Shown: positions 25,193 to 34,290, counted from the first letter of the stretch. The stretch is 64,000 bases of DNA from Pseudomonas cichorii (GCF_015471405.1 NZ_BLVZ01000016.1:91628-155627); one strand, 5' to 3'. Notes: generated by a model not told the origin, from the sequence alone. Made by a program: numbers and translations.

Positions 25193-27292
25193 ATGACACA
25201 CAACGAAGCGGAAAAACTCTTGCAAGCCGCATTACAAAACCCAGCGGCGCAATTTCGAGACGGGCAATGGGAAGCCATTGATGCATTGGTCAACCAGCGC
25301 AAGAAAATGCTGGTCGTGGAGCGTACCGGCTGGGGCAAGAGCTCCGTGTATTTCATCAGCACAAGGATTCTGCGAGATCGCGGACAGGGTCCGACAATCA
25401 TCGTTTCCCCCTTGCTGGCATTGATGCGGAATCAGATCGAATCGGCTACTCGGCTGGGTATTCGTGCAGTCACGCTCAACTCCACGAATCGGGATCAGTG
25501 GGAAGAGTCCAGACAGCAAATACTTGCCAATCAAGTCGATTGCCTGTTGATATCCCCAGAGCGATTGGCCAACGATGAATTTATCGAAAGCACACTGCAA
25601 CCGATTGCTGACCGGATCGGCTTGATGGTCATTGATGAAGCTCATTGCATTTCTGACTGGGGACATGACTTCCGGCCAGACTACCGCCGCATCCTCAATA
25701 TCCTGCAATTTTTGCCAACCAATACGCCCGTACTGGGCACCACCGCCACGGCAAACAATCGCGTGATCAAAGACATTCTCGATCAATTAGGTGAAATCAC
25801 TATCCAACGCGGCCCCCTGGTACGCGAGAGCCTTGCTTTACAGAACCTTCGTCTCCCGGACCAGGCAAGTCGATTGGCATGGCTGGCCGAAAACATCCCG
25901 CAGCTCACAGGCACCGGTATTGTCTATACGCTGACACAGCGCGATACGGATCAGGTATCTGACTGGCTGAACGACAACGGCATCAGCGCAGCAGCCTATT
26001 ATGGCAGCGTCACACATCCTGACTTCCCCGAAAGCGATGACTACCGCCAGCATCTTGAAGCCCGCCTACTCAATAACGACCTGAAAGTACTGGTTGCCAC
26101 ATCCGCTCTCGGCATGGGCTATGACAAACCCGATCTGGGTTTTGTCATCCACTATCAGACACCGGGCTCTCTTGTTGCCTACTACCAGCAGGTTGGCCGA
26201 GCTGGCCGAGGGATTGATTACTCGGTTGGCATACTGATGTCAGGCAAGGAGGACGAAGATATTCATGATTTCTTCCGCCGCTCTGCCTTCCCGAGTCAGG
26301 GACAAGTGCGCCATATTCTGGACAAGCTGAAACAATCCGATGGACTGAGCATTCGAGACCTGGAAGAACACAGCAACCTTGCGAAAGGCCAGATCGAAAA
26401 AACCCTGAAATACCTGAGCGCGGAAAAAAAACCTCCCGTGATCAAGACCAACAGCAAGTGGCACTTTGTAGCCGCTGACTACCACCTCGATGAAGCACGC
26501 ATCTCCCAATTGACCCAGCTTCGCAAGCAGGAATGGGCAGAGGTCAATACGTATCTGGACTCCAAAGATTGCCTGATGGCCTTTATCCGCGGAGCACTGA
26601 ATGATCCAGCCCATGAAAACTGTGGCAAGTGTGCCAATTGCCTAGAAAACAATATTGTACCTGCACAGCTCAATGCTGAACTGATGCATCGTGCAGCAAC
26701 CTTTATCCGCCATGCCGAGTTTCCAATAGAACCGCGCAAGCAGGTCGCCAAAGGCGCTTTCGTGGAGTATGGCTTTCCTACCCATCTTCCATCTGCCTGG
26801 CTAGCCGAAGAAGGGCGGATACTGTCACGCTGGCGCGATAGCGGTTGGGGGCAATTGGCAGCTACGGGTAAGGAACAGAATCACTTCGATGATGCGCTGG
26901 TAGAAGCGATGGTGGAAATGATTACCCAACGCTGGCAACCTACACCGACTCCTGCCTGGGTGTGTTGCGTTCCATCGCTTGGGCATCCAGATCTGGTACC
27001 GTCCTTTGCTCGCCGGTTGGCAACGGCCTTGAAGATTCCCTTTGTCAATGCAGTCAGCAAGATCAAGGAAAACCAGCAGCAGAAGCACCAGAACAACAGC
27101 TTCCATCAATGCAAAAATCTCGATGGTGTATTCGCTCTTTCAGAGGAGCTACCTGAAGGCCCAGTGCTATTGGTCGATGACATGGTCGACTCACGCTGGA
27201 CGCTGACAGTGATAGCAACCCTACTACGTCGCGCAGGCAAAGGTCCTGTTTTTCCTTTAGCAATCTCCTCCACTGCAAACAAAGAAGCATGA
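25193..27292 (+). CDS. RecQ-like helicase fused to a phosphoribosyltransferase domain
   Basis: A 699-residue protein. Residues 1-350 form a RecQ-type SF2 helicase: Walker A TGWGKSS (45-51), DEAH at 148-151, TTATA at 183-187 and QQVGRAGRG at 332-340. A winged-helix-like part and a zinc tetrad (C460, C477, C480, C483) follow. No HRDC domain is seen. The C-terminal 150 residues look like a ComF-type phosphoribosyltransferase with the PRPP-loop-like LLVDDMVDSRWTLT (659-672), where the usual TG of the loop is SR. Its stop overlaps the DprA-like gene by four bases. Two-gene PRTase/DprA pairs act in phage defence (ShosTA); a defence role here is inferred. AAGGATC precedes the ATG. Confidence 0.85.
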   Translation: MTHNEAEKLLQAALQNPAAQFRDGQWEAIDALVNQRKKMLVVERTGWGKSSVYFISTRILRDRGQGPTIIVSPLLALMRNQIESATRLGIRAVTLNSTNRDQWEESRQQILANQVDCLLISPERLANDEFIESTLQPIADRIGLMVIDEAHCISDWGHDFRPDYRRILNILQFLPTNTPVLGTTATANNRVIKDILDQLGEITIQRGPLVRESLALQNLRLPDQASRLAWLAENIPQLTGTGIVYTLTQRDTDQVSDWLNDNGISAAAYYGSVTHPDFPESDDYRQHLEARLLNNDLKVLVATSALGMGYDKPDLGFVIHYQTPGSLVAYYQQVGRAGRGIDYSVGILMSGKEDEDIHDFFRRSAFPSQGQVRHILDKLKQSDGLSIRDLEEHSNLAKGQIEKTLKYLSAEKKPPVIKTNSKWHFVAADYHLDEARISQLTQLRKQEWAEVNTYLDSKDCLMAFIRGALNDPAHENCGKCANCLENNIVPAQLNAELMHRAATFIRHAEFPIEPRKQVAKGAFVEYGFPTHLPSAWLAEEGRILSRWRDSGWGQLAATGKEQNHFDDALVEAMVEMITQRWQPTPTPAWVCCVPSLGHPDLVPSFARRLATALKIPFVNAVSKIKENQQQKHQNNSFHQCKNLDGVFALSEELPEGPVLLVDDMVDSRWTLTVIATLLRRAGKGPVFPLAISSTANKEA

Positions 27293-28563
27293 TGAATACC
27301 AATAACCAGGCCATTCTTTTGATGACTTGCCATTTTTCCAAGTCTGCAAAAAGCGACGTAAAACCACTCTCACCTACGGAGTGGGGGCGTTTTGCGCTCT
27401 GGCTGAATGAGCAAGGCAGTACTCCTGCAAGCCTGGTCAGCGAAGACCCTCGCCACGTACTGCACAAATGGTCCGACTCTGGAATCACGCTAGAGCGCAT
27501 AGAGCAGTTGCTCAATCGCGGCCATGCGCTGGCCTTTGCACTTGAAAAGTGGAGCCGGGCCGGAATCTGGGTACTGACTCGCTCGGACAATGACTATCCA
27601 AAACTGCTCAAGCAAAGACTACGTACCGCAGCACCAGCTGTGCTGTTTGGCTGCGGTAATGCATCTCTGTTGAACCTGCTCGGTATCAGCGTCGTTGGTT
27701 CTCGAAATGCCAGTAGCGCAGACCTTGATTATGCGCACACATTTGGACAGCGCCTTGCGCAAGCAGGACTCAGCGTAATATCCGGAGCAGCCAAGGGTAT
27801 TGATGAGGAATCGATGCTGGGCGGACTGGAAGGCGAAGGTTCGGCAGTCGGGGTAATGGCCGACAGCTTGTTTAAAGCGGCTACATCCTCCAAATGGCGT
27901 CAGGGGTTGATGAACAATAAGCTGGTGCTGGTTTCCTCTTTCAGTCCTGAAGCGGGCTTCAATACGGGTAATGCCATGGCCCGTAACAAGTACATTTACG
28001 CGATGAGCCAGGCTTCGGTTGTCGTGCATTCCGGTCGCAAGGGTGGCACCTGGACTGGGGCAATGGAGAATCTCAAGAAGTCCTGGGTTCCCCTCTGGGT
28101 GCATCGCAGCATGGATACTGAATCCGGTAACTCGTTACTGGTGAGTGAGGGCGGACAGTGGCTGGATGACAACACGGAATCGCTTGATGTCAGAGCACTG
28201 CTTTCGCACAACGATAGTGTGAAACCGATTGCCGACTTACTGACCTCTACACCTGCAGAGGCATCTGAGTTTTCCCAAGTGACAGAGCAGGAAAGTCAGT
28301 TGCCAGAATATGGCGCTGAAAAACCTGAGCCCCCCATCGATACCCCTGACTTGAGTTTCTATCAGATCTTTTTGCTGAAACTCGAAAAGATTGGCAGAGC
28401 CGTTACGGTAGATGAGCTGGCGGAAGAATGGACCATCCCTAAAACACTGATCAATAACTGGCTTAAACAATCCATCGAAGAGGGCCAAGTGAAAAAGCTG
28501 AAAAACCCTGTACGTTACCAGCTTTCCTCCATCGATCAGTTGGGACTGAGCCTGCACACCTGA
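27289..28563 (+). CDS. DprA/Smf-like Rossmann protein with C-terminal winged helix
   Basis: A 424-residue protein. The DprA Rossmann core runs from VVGSRNAS (135-142) through SGAAKGIDEES (165-175) to the NTGNAMARNKYIYAMSQASVVV and SGRKGGTW region, corresponding to the DprA RNR..SD..VVVEA block. The residues before the fold are a SAM-like helical domain, and the last 60 residues resemble a DprA winged helix. Canonical dprA lies elsewhere in Pseudomonas, so this is a second, divergent copy. It overlaps the RecQ-PRTase gene and its 3' end overlaps the oppositely oriented TDT gene by 28 bases. By analogy with ShosA it may hold the PRTase partner in check. Confidence 0.85.
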   Translation: MMNTNNQAILLMTCHFSKSAKSDVKPLSPTEWGRFALWLNEQGSTPASLVSEDPRHVLHKWSDSGITLERIEQLLNRGHALAFALEKWSRAGIWVLTRSDNDYPKLLKQRLRTAAPAVLFGCGNASLLNLLGISVVGSRNASSADLDYAHTFGQRLAQAGLSVISGAAKGIDEESMLGGLEGEGSAVGVMADSLFKAATSSKWRQGLMNNKLVLVSSFSPEAGFNTGNAMARNKYIYAMSQASVVVHSGRKGGTWTGAMENLKKSWVPLWVHRSMDTESGNSLLVSEGGQWLDDNTESLDVRALLSHNDSVKPIADLLTSTPAEASEFSQVTEQESQLPEYGAEKPEPPIDTPDLSFYQIFLLKLEKIGRAVTVDELAEEWTIPKTLINNWLKQSIEEGQVKKLKNPVRYQLSSIDQLGLSLHT

Positions 28564-29726
28564 TCCCCCGCCCTTCCCAACGAAGCAATACAAGGCGACA
28601 CAAACAGGTTGCCACGATAAGCCCCGGCCCATGTCCTGGAGGCAACGATCAGCCACATCACGGCCAGCATCATCACCAGCACGACGCCCAGCACATCGAA
28701 AAATACCAGATGCAAGATCGCGCCCAGCTTCAGGGTGGTGGCTGCGTATACGCCCAACGGGAAGATGAAGCCCCACCAGCCCAGGTTGAACGGAATGCCG
28801 GTCTTGAAGTAACGCAGGGTGATCAACAGGGCGAGCGTAAGCCACCACAGGCCAAGCCCCCAGAACAGAATGCCGACAATCAGGCCGAGCCCTTTGGCAA
28901 CGTCACCGATGCTTGCCAGGCCATTGGCTGCAAAGATGGCTGGCGAGTCGGCCCCCAGCACCAGCATACCCATGGCACCGGTTCCAATCGGGCCCAGGGA
29001 CAACCAGCTCGACGCGGCCATGCTTTCGTGAGGCAGTTTGTGCAAGGCCATGCGCAACAGCAGGATCACCAGAATGCTCAGGGCAACCGGCACGGAATAC
29101 GCCCACAGCACGTAACTGGTGATGAGCATGGTGAACTGCGCGCTGGCATCAGCGAGATGAGGAGCAAGCATACCGCCACTGGCAGCGGCGACTTCGGCAG
29201 CCACGACGGGCAAGAGCCATACAGCCGTCATCTGGTCGATACTGTGCTGTTGGCGGGTAAACATCATGAAAGGAATCAGCACCCCACAAGCCAGCGCCAT
29301 TGCCACATCGATCCACCACAAGGCCTGAGCCAGTGCAATCACCGAAACTCCCCAGCGCGGTAGTCCGTACAGGAGCAGCCCACTGATGATCGTGGCCAGG
29401 CCCATGGGAATCGTCCCGAAGAACATCGAGACAGTGGAGTGACCGAAAACCTGTTTGGCCTCATCGAAAAACAGTACCCAGCGACTCGCATACATCACGC
29501 TGAACAGCACGAACAATCCGATGTTGAAAAGCCAGAGAGCCTCGCCCACGGTCTTGAGCAGTGGCACGGAAAAAGGCAATTGCCCCAGCAGCAAGGCCAG
29601 AATACCTGTGCCCATCGTTACGGCAAACCAGTTGGGAGTGAATTGCCGGATAGCTTCCCGCGGGCTCGACAGAGCAGCCAATGGACGACCACGCCCCATA
29701 ATCGCTGCTGAACTGATGTTGCTCAT
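28536..29726 (-). CDS. TDT-family (SLAC1-like) exporter
   Basis: A protein of 396 residues with ten hydrophobic segments, matching the tellurite-resistance/dicarboxylate transporter family (FTPNWFAVTMGTGILALLL at the start; NLGWWGFIFPLGVYAATT later). Members export sulfite or carry C4-dicarboxylates or anions; the substrate is not certain. The ATG at 29726 has GGGA at suitable spacing; ATGs at 29732 and 29750 are alternatives. Its last codons (RAGDQVCRLSPN) run into the end of the DprA-like gene, suggesting that an insertion replaced the original C-terminus. It is divergent from a LysR gene, its likely regulator. Confidence 0.87.
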   Translation of the reverse strand: MSNISSAAIMGRGRPLAALSSPREAIRQFTPNWFAVTMGTGILALLLGQLPFSVPLLKTVGEALWLFNIGLFVLFSVMYASRWVLFFDEAKQVFGHSTVSMFFGTIPMGLATIISGLLLYGLPRWGVSVIALAQALWWIDVAMALACGVLIPFMMFTRQQHSIDQMTAVWLLPVVAAEVAAASGGMLAPHLADASAQFTMLITSYVLWAYSVPVALSILVILLLRMALHKLPHESMAASSWLSLGPIGTGAMGMLVLGADSPAIFAANGLASIGDVAKGLGLIVGILFWGLGLWWLTLALLITLRYFKTGIPFNLGWWGFIFPLGVYAATTLKLGAILHLVFFDVLGVVLVMMLAVMWLIVASRTWAGAYRGNLFVSPCIASLGRAGDQVCRLSPN

Positions 29727-29781
29727 GTGCATATTCCCGCTTGATGGCATAAGCCCAGTCTAGGGAACGCAAAATAATTAT

Positions 29782-29817
29782 AAAAATGGGTAATATAGGT
29801 TTCGCTTACCCATTTTT
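29782..29817. promoter_or_regulatory. Inverted repeat operator between TDT exporter and LysR genes
   Basis: AAAAATGGGTAA (29782-29793) and TTACCCATTTTT (29806-29817) form a perfect 12-base inverted repeat with a 12-base spacer in the divergent promoter region, just before the LysR start. This is the position and form of a LysR-type operator. Confidence 0.6.
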
Positions 29818-29829
29818 CAGGTAGATCGA

Positions 29830-30741
29830 GTGAAGCTGAGCCTTCGTCAATTGCAGATTTTCTGCGCCATCAGCCAACATGGCAGCACCACCAGCGCGGC
29901 ACTTGCGGTGTCGTTGTCACAATCGGCCACCAGTGCCGCGCTGAATGAACTGGAAAGCGCTCTTGATACGCGCCTGTTCGACCGAGTAGGCAAGCGCCTG
30001 GTACTTAACGACAACGGCCACGCCTTGCTGCCTCAGGCCAGAAAGATGCTCGAAAGCGCACAACAGATCGAGGCCAGCTTCCAGCCCGGCAACGTGGATG
30101 TGAAAACGCGCCTGCGAGTAGGCTGCAGCACCACGATAGGCAACTATGTGCTGCCGCTGATTCTTGGCGAATTGCGGCAGTCGGCTCCTCTGCTGCAGAT
30201 AGATGTCGAGATGGGCAACAGCATGACCATCGCCAGAAAAGTCGCCGACTTTGAAATCGACATGGGGTTAATCGAAGGCCCCTGTCATTTGCCTGAACTC
30301 AGTGCCGAGCCGTGGCTGGTGGATGAACTGTTGATTGTCGCCGGCAGCCAGCATCCGCTGGCCAAGCAGGAAAACATCACCCTGAGCGATCTGCAGGATG
30401 CCGAATGGCTGCTGCGTGAGCCGGGCTCTGGCACCCGCGAAGTCGTCGAACAGTTGCTGCTGCGGCATTTACATGGTCTGTCCGACATCCGGCAGATCGG
30501 CAGCTCCGAAGCCATCAAACATACTCTGGCCCAAAGCATCGGTATCAGTTGCCTGTCGCGTTGGGTGGTGGCCGATCTGTTGGCCTCAAAACAGCTGAAG
30601 GTTCTGAGCGGAGATCTTCCACCCTTTACCCGACGATTCTTTCTGATTCGCCATCGGGAAAAATTCCTCTCGGCGGGTCTTGAGCGTTTCTGGAACAGTT
30701 GCAGCCGGTTTGAGGAAAACCGTTTGCAGGGAGTGAAATAG
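29830..30741 (+). CDS. LysR-family transcriptional regulator
   Basis: A 303-residue LTTR. The N-terminal winged helix is LRQLQIFCAISQHGSTTSAALAVS followed by SQSATSAALNELE; a periplasmic-binding-protein-like effector domain follows from about residue 90 (RVGCSTTIGNYVLP, REPGSGTREVVEQ). The REPGSGTR block is typical of the CysB/CbbR/YeiE group. It starts with GTG. It probably controls the divergent TDT exporter; if so, an anion such as sulfite may be the signal. Confidence 0.9.
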   Translation: MKLSLRQLQIFCAISQHGSTTSAALAVSLSQSATSAALNELESALDTRLFDRVGKRLVLNDNGHALLPQARKMLESAQQIEASFQPGNVDVKTRLRVGCSTTIGNYVLPLILGELRQSAPLLQIDVEMGNSMTIARKVADFEIDMGLIEGPCHLPELSAEPWLVDELLIVAGSQHPLAKQENITLSDLQDAEWLLREPGSGTREVVEQLLLRHLHGLSDIRQIGSSEAIKHTLAQSIGISCLSRWVVADLLASKQLKVLSGDLPPFTRRFFLIRHREKFLSAGLERFWNSCSRFEENRLQGVK

Positions 30742-31053
30742 ATGCAGCCATTGAGCGCACGCGAGGTCTATCAGCAGCTGCGAGACACGGCGCAGGGCAT
30801 TCACCCTCTGCGGCTCGGGCAACCGCTCGAATCGGGTCTGCTGCAAATCATTATCGAAGGCTGGTGCATGACCCTCGATGTCAGCGACAGGCATCTGCAC
30901 CATTGCCAGCACTGCCTGAGCCCTGATGGCAGGGTATGGAGCCTGGATACTCAACGCTACGGCACAGACCCGGTCAGCCTGCTCAGCACCTGGGAGCTGG
31001 CGCAGATCGAGCGATTACTGTTCAAGGCCTGCGATAGCGATTTTTCCATGTAA
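30742..31053 (+). CDS. Small protein of unknown function
   Basis: A 103-residue protein whose ATG directly follows the LysR stop. I do not recognise a characterised family. It is soluble, with two Cys and several His in the middle (HLHHCQHC), which might bind a metal. The region DGRVWSLDTQRYGTDPVSLLSTWE gives a folded-domain impression, and the reading frame has normal Pseudomonas codon use. It is probably cotranscribed with the LysR gene. Confidence 0.7.
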   Translation: MQPLSAREVYQQLRDTAQGIHPLRLGQPLESGLLQIIIEGWCMTLDVSDRHLHHCQHCLSPDGRVWSLDTQRYGTDPVSLLSTWELAQIERLLFKACDSDFSM

Positions 31054-31152
31054 AATGCTGCCTTGTACTATCGTCAGGTCAGCTTGTCCCTTACAGTCGC
31101 GACCTCAGGTTGGCGCACTCAAGTCTTGTCAGAATCCAAGGTAAAAACTCTC

Positions 31153-32229
31153 GTGAAGATCTTAGTAACAGGTGGTGCAGGCTTTATCGGTTCGGCGGTC
31201 ATTCGCCATATCATCGCCAACACAACCGATGCAGTGGTCAACGTCGACAAGCTGACCTACGCTGGCAATCTCGAATCCCTCCAGTCGGCGGACAAGAGCG
31301 AGCGTTACGCTTTCGAGCATGTGGATATCTGCAACCGGGAAGAGATTGACCGTGTCTTTCGCGACCATCAGCCTGATGCCGTGATGCACCTGGCTGCCGA
31401 GTCCCATGTCGATCGTTCCATCAGCGGGCCTTCGGAGTTCATCCAGACCAACATCATCGGCACTTACACGCTGCTGGAAGCCGCACGTGGCTACTGGAAC
31501 GGGCTTGACGATGCACGCAAGGCCGCATTCCGCTTCCACCACATTTCAACCGATGAAGTGTATGGCGACCTTGAAGGCCCGGAGGATCTGTTCACAGAAA
31601 CCACGCCTTACCAGCCAAGCTCGCCGTACTCGGCCAGCAAGGCCAGCTCCGACCACCTGGTACGCGCCTGGAGCCGGACCTATGGTCTGCCGACGCTGGT
31701 CACCAACTGCTCGAACAACTACGGCCCATGCCATTTCCCCGAGAAGCTGATCCCGCTGATCATTCTCAATGCACTGGAAGGCAAACCGCTGCCCATCTAC
31801 GGCAAGGGCAATCAGGTTCGTGACTGGCTCTACGTGGAAGATCACGCACGCGCGCTCTACAAGGTCGTGACCGAGGGCGAGATCGGCGAGACGTACAATA
31901 TCGGTGGCCACAACGAAAAGCAGAACATCGAAGTGGTACATACCGTGTGCGCCCTGCTCGACCAGTTGCGCCCCGACTCGGCCTTCCGTCCTCATGCCGA
32001 CCTGATCACTTATGTTCAGGACCGTCCAGGACATGATCTACGCTATGCAATCGACGCCAGCAAGATTCAGCGTGAGCTGGGCTGGGTTCCCGAAGAGAGT
32101 TTCGAGTCCGGCATTCGCAAGACCGTGCAGTGGTATCTCGACAACCCTGAATGGGTCGCTCATGTGAAAAGCGGTAGTTATCAACAATGGATCGATAAGA
32201 ACTACGCAACGCGCACCGGGAAAGCATGA
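31153..32229 (+). CDS. rfbB: dTDP-glucose 4,6-dehydratase
   Basis: A 358-residue extended SDR that makes dTDP-4-keto-6-deoxyglucose, second step of dTDP-L-rhamnose synthesis. It has the NAD motif TGGAGFIGSAV, HLAAESHVDRSI, STDEVYGDL and the catalytic YSASK. The open frame goes upstream to 31063, but the GTG at 31153 (VKILVTGG) is the family start. Its stop overlaps rfbD by four bases. Confidence 0.96.
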   Translation: MKILVTGGAGFIGSAVIRHIIANTTDAVVNVDKLTYAGNLESLQSADKSERYAFEHVDICNREEIDRVFRDHQPDAVMHLAAESHVDRSISGPSEFIQTNIIGTYTLLEAARGYWNGLDDARKAAFRFHHISTDEVYGDLEGPEDLFTETTPYQPSSPYSASKASSDHLVRAWSRTYGLPTLVTNCSNNYGPCHFPEKLIPLIILNALEGKPLPIYGKGNQVRDWLYVEDHARALYKVVTEGEIGETYNIGGHNEKQNIEVVHTVCALLDQLRPDSAFRPHADLITYVQDRPGHDLRYAIDASKIQRELGWVPEESFESGIRKTVQWYLDNPEWVAHVKSGSYQQWIDKNYATRTGKA

Positions 32230-33131
32230 AAATACTTCTACTTGGGAAAAACGGTCAGGTTGGATGGGAATTGCAGCGCTCGCTTGCAGTGCTTGGCGAA
32301 GTGACTGCGCTGGATAGACATCCCGTACAGACCACTTATGGCGAGCTTTCAGGCGACCTGAGCAATCTGGCTGGTTTGCGGGAGACGATTCGTCGTGTCC
32401 AGCCCCAGGTCATCGTCAATGCCGCTGCCTACACAGCCGTCGACAAGGCCGAGAGCGAGCGTGATCTGGCGCATCGGGTCAATGCCCTGGCAAGCCAGGT
32501 CATGGCTGAAGAAGCCCGCCAGCTCGACGCCCTGCTGATTCATTACTCGACCGATTACGTGTTTGATGGCACAGGCGCAACCGCCTGGAAAGAAACCGAT
32601 GCGGTTTCGCCCATCAACCATTACGGTGCAACCAAACTCGAAGGTGAGCAGCTCATTGCCGCCTCGGGCTGCAAGCACCTGATCTTTCGCACCAGTTGGG
32701 TTTATGCCGCACGCGGCAACAACTTTGCCAAGACCATGCTGCGGCTCGCCAAGGATCGCCCGACGCTCAATGTCATTGCCGATCAGATCGGCGCACCAAC
32801 AGGCGCGGACCTGCTGGCGGATATAACCGCTGCAACCCTGCAGCAGACAGTGGCGCGCCCGCAGCTCAGCGGGATTTATCATCTGGCACCGGCAGGCGAA
32901 GTGTCATGGCACGCCTACGCGCAATATGTCATCGACTTTGCCAAGGCCAATGGCGAGCAACTGGCAGTAGAAGCCGTGAATCCCATCGGAACCGTCGACT
33001 ATCCGACACCTGCGCAACGCCCTTTGAATTCGCGTCTGAATACAGAAAAACTGCGTCACGCCTTTTCCCTGCACTTGCCGGATTGGCAAAGTGGTGTAAC
33101 CCGAATGCTCATGGAAATACTGAATAAATGA
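32226..33131 (+). CDS. rfbD: dTDP-4-dehydrorhamnose reductase
   Basis: A 301-residue SDR that performs the last step to dTDP-L-rhamnose. Signatures: LLLGKNGQVGWELQ at the start, NAAAYTAVDKAE, STDYVFDGTG and YGATKLEGE. It overlaps both rfbB and rfbA by four bases (ATGA), making one coupled operon. Confidence 0.96.
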   Translation: MKILLLGKNGQVGWELQRSLAVLGEVTALDRHPVQTTYGELSGDLSNLAGLRETIRRVQPQVIVNAAAYTAVDKAESERDLAHRVNALASQVMAEEARQLDALLIHYSTDYVFDGTGATAWKETDAVSPINHYGATKLEGEQLIAASGCKHLIFRTSWVYAARGNNFAKTMLRLAKDRPTLNVIADQIGAPTGADLLADITAATLQQTVARPQLSGIYHLAPAGEVSWHAYAQYVIDFAKANGEQLAVEAVNPIGTVDYPTPAQRPLNSRLNTEKLRHAFSLHLPDWQSGVTRMLMEILNK

Positions 33132-34018
33132 TCACGACCAATCGTAAAGGCATCATCCTGGCTGGAGGCTCGGGCACCCGCCTGCATCCGTTGACCCTCG
33201 GCGTCTCAAAGCAAATGCTGCCGATCTACGACAAGCCGATGATTTTCTATCCTCTGTCGGTGCTGATGCTGGCAGGGATGCGTGAAATTCTGATTATCTC
33301 CACGCCAGACGATCTGCCTTCGTTCCGCAAGCTTCTGGGAGACGGCAGCCAGTACGGAATCGAACTCACCTATGCGGAACAACCAAGCCCGGACGGCCTG
33401 GCACAAGCCTTCCTGATCGGTGAGGAGTTCATTGGCAAGGACCCATGCTGTCTGATCCTTGGCGATAACATTTTCTACGGCCAGCACTTCTCCGAAAAAC
33501 TGCACGCCGCGACTCAGCAAAGCAGTGGTGCAACAGTATTCGGCTATCACGTCTCCGACCCGGAGCGTTTTGGCGTGGTGGAGTTCGACGAAAGCGGTCG
33601 GGCACTGAGCATTGAAGAGAAACCGGCCAATCCGAAGTCCAGCTATGCCGTTACCGGGCTGTACTTCTACGACAATCAGGTTGTCGAGATTGCCAGGAAC
33701 ATCAAGCCTTCCGAGCGTGGCGAACTGGAAATCACCGACGTCAACAAGGCGTATCTGGAACAGAAAAACCTGACGGTTGAAATTCTGGGACGTGGCTTTG
33801 CATGGCTCGACACCGGCACCCATGAGTCGCTGCTGGAGGCAAGCCACTTCGTTCACACCATCGAACAGCGCCAAGGCTGGAAAGTGGCCTGCCTTGAAGA
33901 AATCGCCTACTCCAATGGCTGGATCACAGCTCAACAACTGAGTGAGCAGGCTGAAAAGCTGAAAAAGACCGGCTACGGGCAATACCTGCAAAAGCTGCTG
34001 AAACTGGGCTCGTTCTGA
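33128..34018 (+). CDS. rfbA: Glucose-1-phosphate thymidylyltransferase
   Basis: A 296-residue nucleotidyltransferase that makes dTDP-glucose, the first step of the rhamnose pathway. The N-terminal IILAGGSGTRLHPLT and the EKP motif (EEKPANPKSSYAVTGLYFYD) are typical of RmlA. It is the last gene of the operon; rfbC, the 3,5-epimerase needed to complete the pathway, is not in this window. A terminator follows at 34036. Confidence 0.96.
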   Translation: MITTNRKGIILAGGSGTRLHPLTLGVSKQMLPIYDKPMIFYPLSVLMLAGMREILIISTPDDLPSFRKLLGDGSQYGIELTYAEQPSPDGLAQAFLIGEEFIGKDPCCLILGDNIFYGQHFSEKLHAATQQSSGATVFGYHVSDPERFGVVEFDESGRALSIEEKPANPKSSYAVTGLYFYDNQVVEIARNIKPSERGELEITDVNKAYLEQKNLTVEILGRGFAWLDTGTHESLLEASHFVHTIEQRQGWKVACLEEIAYSNGWITAQQLSEQAEKLKKTGYGQYLQKLLKLGSF

Positions 34019-34035
34019 TCCGCACCACTCTCCCC

Positions 34036-34073
34036 TGCCTTTAGCTACTGCACGTGGCTAAAGGCATCCTTTC
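34036..34073 (+). terminator. Terminator-like hairpin after rfbA
   Basis: TGCCTTTAGC and GCTAAAGGCA pair perfectly around an 11-base loop, followed by TCCTTTCT. It ends the rfb operon. The rest of 34074-34290 holds the AT-rich leader of the next gene and no other feature I can support. Confidence 0.75.
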
Positions 34074-34290
34074 TGCGCCCTCCTCCTTTCCCCCTGCTGT
34101 CCGATGACCGGCACCTAAAGCACTCCATACCCTCAGCCGATAACGGCATGATCATGCGTTTACATGTTCCCATCCACTGCCTTTTATAATGATTGCATTT
34201 GGCCATCATTTAATTCAAAGATGCATATAGCCCAGAGCCGTGCATCGCATCTGGCCAGACTCACCACAGGAGTGAAGTCTGTCTTCACTC

